Part shown: piece after piece, positions 40,601 to 43,469 of the stretch
Layout of the letters: every line of letters begins with the position of its first letter
How positions within the stretch are numbered: position 1 is the first letter of the stretch
Source of the DNA: Chloracidobacterium sp. UBA3360
GTDB taxonomy: Bacteria > Acidobacteriota > Blastocatellia > Pyrinomonadales > Pyrinomonadaceae
Assembly: GCA_002360555.1 (NCBI GenBank)
Contig: DEQS01000093.1
Coordinates: forward strand, 1 to 43,469
Direction of reading: 5' to 3'
DNA length: 43,469 nt
Notes under the pieces: generated by a model
Told to the model about the DNA's origin: nothing
The model's input: the letters and a program-made list of their open reading frames with translations, nothing else
Databases searched by the model: none
Translations under genes and position numbers: made by a program

Positions 40601-41131
40601 TTCGATCGCTTTTGCATTTGCCAACGCCCGATCTTGGTTATCGTTATAAAGAAAATGTCCGATCGGTCCAGGCATACCGCCTGAAAGCCCGATCAACCCG
40701 CCACTTCGCTCTGCAAGCAGCTCCATATCGATACGCGGCTTGTAGTAAAACCCGTCGGTGTAGGCCTTTGACGCGAGATGGACGAGATTCTTATAGCCCT
40801 CAATGTCCTTTGCCAGCAAAATGAGGTTGTAATAGGCCCTTTCGCCCGCATTTACCGCCGTCGAACGCTCTAAACGGCTGTCAAACCTAAAATAAGCCTC
40901 GTAGCCAATGATCGGCTTGATGCCGTTGTAGGTCATCGCGTTAAAAAACGAGACCGCACCGAACATATTGCCGTAATCCGTGATCGCACACGACGACATT
41001 TCCAACTCGTTCAGCCGCTTAGCCAGAGGCTTAAGTTGGATTGTGCTTTGCAACAGGCTATAATCTGAATGCAAATGTAGATGGCAAAAGTCGCGTGTTT
41101 TAGCGGGTTTTGGGCTGATATCTTGCGGCAT
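37610..41131 (-). CDS. dnaE: DNA polymerase III subunit alpha
   Basis: Replicative polymerase of 1173 residues. The PHP domain is at the start (FCHLHLHSDYSLLQ, His17/19/21) and the polymerase core carries PVGPGRGSAAGSL and catalytic Asp residues in MPDIDIDFCIRGR. The fingers region has DLEKVGMLKMDFLGL and YALVAFQTAYLK-like YAVLAFQTAYLKAHFPAYF. A tandem HhH region and an OB fold (GMITGLQVRTSKRGNRFAQF) follow. The frame runs further upstream to 41380, but the family start is the ATG at 41131 (MPQDISPKPAKTRDFCH); the extra 83 residues would overlap miaB and show no homology. accA lies 18 bp downstream, in the same operon. Confidence 0.96.
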   Translation of the reverse strand: MPQDISPKPAKTRDFCHLHLHSDYSLLQSTIQLKPLAKRLNELEMSSCAITDYGNMFGAVSFFNAMTYNGIKPIIGYEAYFRFDSRLERSTAVNAGERAYYNLILLAKDIEGYKNLVHLASKAYTDGFYYKPRIDMELLAERSGGLIGLSGGMPGPIGHFLYNDNQDRALANAKAIEDVLGKGNFFLEISDSLTEKGKQLIKDTSELSKTSGIPLVATNDVHYLNPDDARAQQMLICIGEGRTISETVRNEGINYLRSAEEMWDVFGDELPDSLTNTLNIAEMCDLVIPQGDDERQLPSFPIPIKGLTEEQYFDQILREGFEERLKEEWEPRIANGTLKYPLEDYRKRLDIEIATINKMGFPGYFLIVWEFIKYAREQGIPVGPGRGSAAGSLAAYCMRITDVDPLQYDLLFERFLNPERISMPDIDIDFCIRGRAQVINHVTEFYGQESVCQIITFGTMASRAAIKDVGRALGMEFGAVEKVAKMIPPPIRGRNVSISQALETVPEMKKAYDSEKQVKELVDLALKLEGCSRHTSVHAAGVVISPRPLHELVPVKTNDKDEFTSQYPMGDLEKVGMLKMDFLGLTTLTVIADCLASMKEKIGVEIDWTKIPNNDEKTMQLFGEGRTEAIFQFESSGMADMCRRLRPKELEDLSALNALYRPGPLDGGMIDDFIDRHRGLKPTEYLLPEMEEILGNTFGVLVYQEQIMQLAQKLAGYSLGQADLMRRAMGKKKIEEMAVHEQTFVDGAIANKIPKKTAKEIFDLMAKFADYGFNRSHSMAYAVLAFQTAYLKAHFPAYFYASVLSHEAQDAAKVYKYTTELKSMGLSLLPPDVNESGEDFTPVDDTVRYGLTAIKGMGTSSVQAIVAARKESKFSSIFDFCARLGSGMVNRRGLESLIAAGAFDSMMPEDSDTGSWRARLHGAIESALAQGQRMSEDKLRGQSDLWGASEEDSASQMLPDAEAWSQTELARREKAAVGFYLSSHPLDGYKKLLAGMKLKNVAEHDDLKSGDMIRLAGMITGLQVRTSKRGNRFAQFRFEDRSGGLKGVLLGENFNKLGSLVADDAMFIAEGNIEAAEGQEPTLKISSLQSLDEAEASRARELNITIPDGVATEAYFEELYRLLEREQGRCPVSLTMSADETRVKLYAEGLRVSASRSLQRELEAQGCAVEWVH

Positions 41132-41134
41132 GAA

Positions 41135-42457
41135 ATGAAAAAAGTCTTTCTCGAAACTTGGGGTTGTCAGATGAACGTGTCCGATTCGGAACGCGTCACA
41201 GGCACTCTTGCGCGAGACGGATATCAGGTTACAACTGACGAAAATTCGGCTGATATAATAATACTCAATACCTGCTCCGTACGCGAGAAAGCCGAGCACA
41301 AATTGTACTCCCGCGTCGGCCGGATCCGACATAAAAACGAGATCAAACCCGTCATCGGCGTCATGGGTTGCGTCGCTCAATTAGAGGGCGAAACGCTCTT
41401 TGACAAGATCGAGGGCGTCGATTTTGTACTTGGAACTCGTGCCGTCGGGCGAGTTTCGACAGCCATCGACCAAGCGATAAAGAACGGACGATATTTTGAC
41501 GTTGGCGAACGCGAAGATGAATACGATTGGACCGTCGCAGACACTCACCGACATTCGCCGTATGTTGCTTTTCTGCCGATAATTGAAGGATGCAACAAGT
41601 TTTGCACGTACTGTATCGTCCCATTTTCACGTGGCAGGGAACGCAGTCTGCCCGCGTCGGACATCATCCGCCAAGTGTTGGAATTGCGGCGAAACGGTGT
41701 CAAAGAAGTGCACCTGATCGGCCAAAACGTCAATAGCTATAAGCCCGAAACCGATTCGGGTCTCGAAGGATTTGCAGGGAAGTCGGCGTTTTCAAAGCTT
41801 TTGCGGGCAGTTGCCGCCACGGGCATCGAGCGTATTAAATTTAACACCTCATTTCCCCGCGATTTTAACGACGATATCGTCGAGGCGATCGAGGAGCACG
41901 AAAATCTCTGTAATTGGGTGCATCTCCCGGTGCAATCAGGTTCGAGCCGGGTGCTTAAACTAATGAAACGCGGCCACACGATCGAGAAATATCTCGCAAA
42001 GATCGATCGTATACAGGCATCGATCCGCGATATCGCTCTGACAACTGACATCATTGTCGGTTTTCCGGGAGAAACTGAGAAAGATTTTCAAGATACGGTC
42101 AGTATGGTCAAATATTGCGGGTTTGATATGGCGTATATATTCAAATATTCGCCCCGGCCCGGGACGCCGGCTTTTGATATGGTAGATGACGTTTCGGAGG
42201 CGGAAAAAACACTCCGATTCCTCGAGCTTGAGAGAGCCCAGAAAGATATACAAAACAATCAGTTACAGCGATATATTAATAAAGTGCTTAAAGTGTTAGT
42301 TGAGGGTGTTTCTAGCCGTTCTGAAACAAGCCTGACCGGTCATTCGACCTGTCACAAGGTTGTAAATTTCAAAGGCTTACGTGAGCAACTGGGCAAGATC
42401 GTCGATGTCCGCATTACAGACATTAAGGCAAATTCATTATTTGGTGAGGTTCAATAG
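41135..42457 (+). CDS. miaB: tRNA-2-methylthio-N6-dimethylallyladenosine synthase
   Basis: Radical-SAM methylthiotransferase acting at A37 of tRNAs reading U-starting codons. The 440-residue protein has auxiliary-cluster cysteines in ETWGCQMNVSDSE, NTCSVREKAEHK and GCVAQLEG. The radical-SAM motif is CNKFCTYCIVPFSRGRERS near 157. Downstream blocks are IGQNVNSY and HLPVQSGSSRVLKLMKRGHT. A C-terminal TRAM domain includes VLVEGVSSRS and LTGHSTCHKVVNF. I chose the ATG at 41135 because it gives the family start KKVFLETWGCQ. It faces the dnaE start with 3 bp between them. Confidence 0.96.
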   Translation: MKKVFLETWGCQMNVSDSERVTGTLARDGYQVTTDENSADIIILNTCSVREKAEHKLYSRVGRIRHKNEIKPVIGVMGCVAQLEGETLFDKIEGVDFVLGTRAVGRVSTAIDQAIKNGRYFDVGEREDEYDWTVADTHRHSPYVAFLPIIEGCNKFCTYCIVPFSRGRERSLPASDIIRQVLELRRNGVKEVHLIGQNVNSYKPETDSGLEGFAGKSAFSKLLRAVAATGIERIKFNTSFPRDFNDDIVEAIEEHENLCNWVHLPVQSGSSRVLKLMKRGHTIEKYLAKIDRIQASIRDIALTTDIIVGFPGETEKDFQDTVSMVKYCGFDMAYIFKYSPRPGTPAFDMVDDVSEAEKTLRFLELERAQKDIQNNQLQRYINKVLKVLVEGVSSRSETSLTGHSTCHKVVNFKGLREQLGKIVDVRITDIKANSLFGEVQ

Positions 42458-42463
42458 GTTTTC

Positions 42464-42946
42464 ATGGATATAGACCGTAATTTGATCGAAGTTAAGATCG
42501 GTGCATTAATAATGGACCCAAACACCAATTCGCCTATCGTAGTGCTTAAGGGCGTTGAGTCCGAGACCGTCCTGCCCATTTGGGTCGGAGCTTTTGAGGC
42601 TAATGCCATTGCCCTTGAGATAGAAAAGGTCGTCCCGCAACGGCCGATGACGCATGATCTGCTTAGGAACATCATTATCGAATGTCGGCTATCTGCCGCT
42701 AGCGTGATAATCACCGATCTACAAGACAACACGTTCTATGCACGGATCGAGTTGCTTGACCGTGGTGGCGACGCAGTATTGCTTGACGCACGTCCGTCTG
42801 ACGCAATTGCATTAGCTCTTAGAATGGATTGTCCGATCTACGTTGAGCAAAAGGTGATCGACCTTTCCGCGTCATCAACCCCGACAGAAGAGCCGTCTGA
42901 CGATATTGAAACCCCAGCGGATGATTGGCCGGAGCTTATTGGATAG
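42464..42946 (+). CDS. Bifunctional nuclease family (BFN/DUF151) protein
   Basis: A 160-residue protein of the BFN/DUF151 family: VVLKGVESETVLPIWVGAFE, ANAIALEIEKVVPQRPMTHD, and DARPSDAIALALRMDCPIYV. Some plant and bacterial members have nuclease activity, but for most the role is unknown. The acidic C-terminal tail (TEEPSDDIETPADDW) is typical. It lies 6 bp after miaB and is probably co-transcribed. Confidence 0.9.
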   Translation: MDIDRNLIEVKIGALIMDPNTNSPIVVLKGVESETVLPIWVGAFEANAIALEIEKVVPQRPMTHDLLRNIIIECRLSAASVIITDLQDNTFYARIELLDRGGDAVLLDARPSDAIALALRMDCPIYVEQKVIDLSASSTPTEEPSDDIETPADDWPELIG

Positions 42947-43061
42947 CTGAACGCGGGCCGCTTTGGCATTCATAGACATTACATAATCTCTATTATCAGA
43001 CGCACCTTATATCTGAAAGCACGAAGGTGTGGCCTCGCCCCTGCTATGACATGTTCCCGCT

Positions 43062-43090
43062 TTGACACCTTTCTGGTAAAAAGCTATGAT
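43062..43090 (+). promoter_or_regulatory. Strong sigma-70-type promoter for metK
   Basis: Perfect -35 TTGACA (43062-43067), 17-base gap, -10 TATGAT (43085-43090). Transcription would start near 43097, leaving a leader of about 59 bases, too short for a classical SAM-I riboswitch. The remaining part of 42947-43061 shows nothing that I recognise. Confidence 0.75.
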
Positions 43091-43155
43091 TATGGTTTTG
43101 TTATCTATCAAAGATTCCAATTAATACAACCCTATAAAAGGAGTTACGTAAACAA

Positions 43156-43469
43156 TTGAGTAACGGAAATTTTCTATTCACATCGGAGTCGGTGACCGAG
43201 GGTCATCCGGATAAAATTGCGGATCATATAAGTGATGCTATTTTGGATGCTATTTTGGCACAGGACCCAATGGCCCGCGTTGCGTGCGAAACGCTCGTGA
43301 CAACCGGCCTGGCAGTCGTCGCTGGTGAGATAACCACAACGGCCGACGTCAATTACAAGCAGATCATTCGCGAAACTATCGAAGAGATCGGCTACAACAA
43401 CGCTGAATTCGGCTACGACTCGAATACCTGTAGCGTCATCGACGCTATCGGTACGCAGTCGCCGGATAT
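43156..43469 (+). CDS. metK: S-adenosylmethionine synthetase (partial, runs off the window)
   Basis: Makes S-adenosylmethionine from methionine and ATP. The visible 104 codons include FTSESVTEGHPDKIADHISD (N-terminal signature with the ATP-binding His and Mg Asp), CETLVTTGLAVVAGEITT and FGYDSNTCSVIDAIGTQSPD. The start is taken as TTG at 43156, with AAAAGGAGTT about a dozen bases upstream; no ATG precedes the conserved N-terminus. Cut by the right edge. Confidence 0.95.
   Translation, partial: MSNGNFLFTSESVTEGHPDKIADHISDAILDAILAQDPMARVACETLVTTGLAVVAGEITTTADVNYKQIIRETIEEIGYNNAEFGYDSNTCSVIDAIGTQSPD

Noticed and set aside
41132..41380. 83-residue N-terminal extension of DnaE
   Set aside because: It would lie wholly within miaB on the other strand, and the family begins at the PHP-domain motif just after 41131.
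43091..43155. SAM riboswitch in the metK leader
   Set aside because: The promoter at 43062-43090 leaves only about 59 bases, with no visible multi-stem structure or known SAM riboswitch core.

Overview
The window looks like the chromosome of an uncultured or little-studied member of Acidobacteriota, most plausibly Blastocatellia/Pyrinomonadales. This is an inference from style, not from a marker gene. Secreted lipoproteins carry Ala/Asn-rich linkers, intergenic repeats are frequent, and PqqD-type proteins with a twin-arginine tail occur. The heptose and lipoprotein genes indicate a diderm envelope. No rRNA, CRISPR array, transposase or phage gene was recognised.

Layout. (1) 1-7550: a 2-oxoacid:ferredoxin oxidoreductase module (FAD/NADPH/Fe-S reductase, then korA and korB). 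It is interrupted by a small antitoxin with a nonsense-broken toxin, a DUF2200 protein, a WGR-like protein and a secreted TPR protein. (2) 7551-14072: a second, parallel module with a textbook sigma-54 promoter, a second glutamate-synthase-small-chain-like Fe-S flavoprotein, a one-chain pyruvate:ferredoxin oxidoreductase (nifJ) and a dihydroorotate-dehydrogenase-like protein. (3) 14198-20628: a lipoprotein, a secreted LVIVD-repeat protein with a DUF305 partner, tRNA-Cys and tRNA-Gly with their own terminator, two inverted-repeat elements, a family-5 substrate-binding lipoprotein and nagZ. (4) 20716-24730: a HIT hydrolase, a Tat-exported glycosylasparaginase and mutS.

(5) 24853-32416: a long rightward block. 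It starts with a sugar-nucleotide epimerase (GDP-mannose 3,5-epimerase type), an unusual heptose nucleotidyltransferase-sedoheptulose isomerase fusion, a separate heptose kinase and a divergent UDP-GlcNAc 2-epimerase relative. It continues into a small RiPP-like set: an HPr-kinase-like protein, a PqqD-domain protein ending in a twin-arginine segment and a six-cysteine tail, and an NTP_transf_5-like nucleotidyltransferase. Tandem promoters precede the PqqD gene and a strong terminator/attenuator follows it. The block ends with tsaB and rimI. This PqqD/HprK/nucleotidyltransferase set is the best candidate for an undescribed system.

(6) 32529-43469: housekeeping genes (YdcH-like, PQQ-propeller protein, ssb, accA, dnaE, miaB, bifunctional-nuclease-family gene and the start of metK). 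Between them lie a BNR-type lipoprotein, two hypothetical genes, twin hairpin/heptamer elements and a ten-copy 21-bp tandem repeat. dnaE and miaB are head to head with only 3 bp between start codons.
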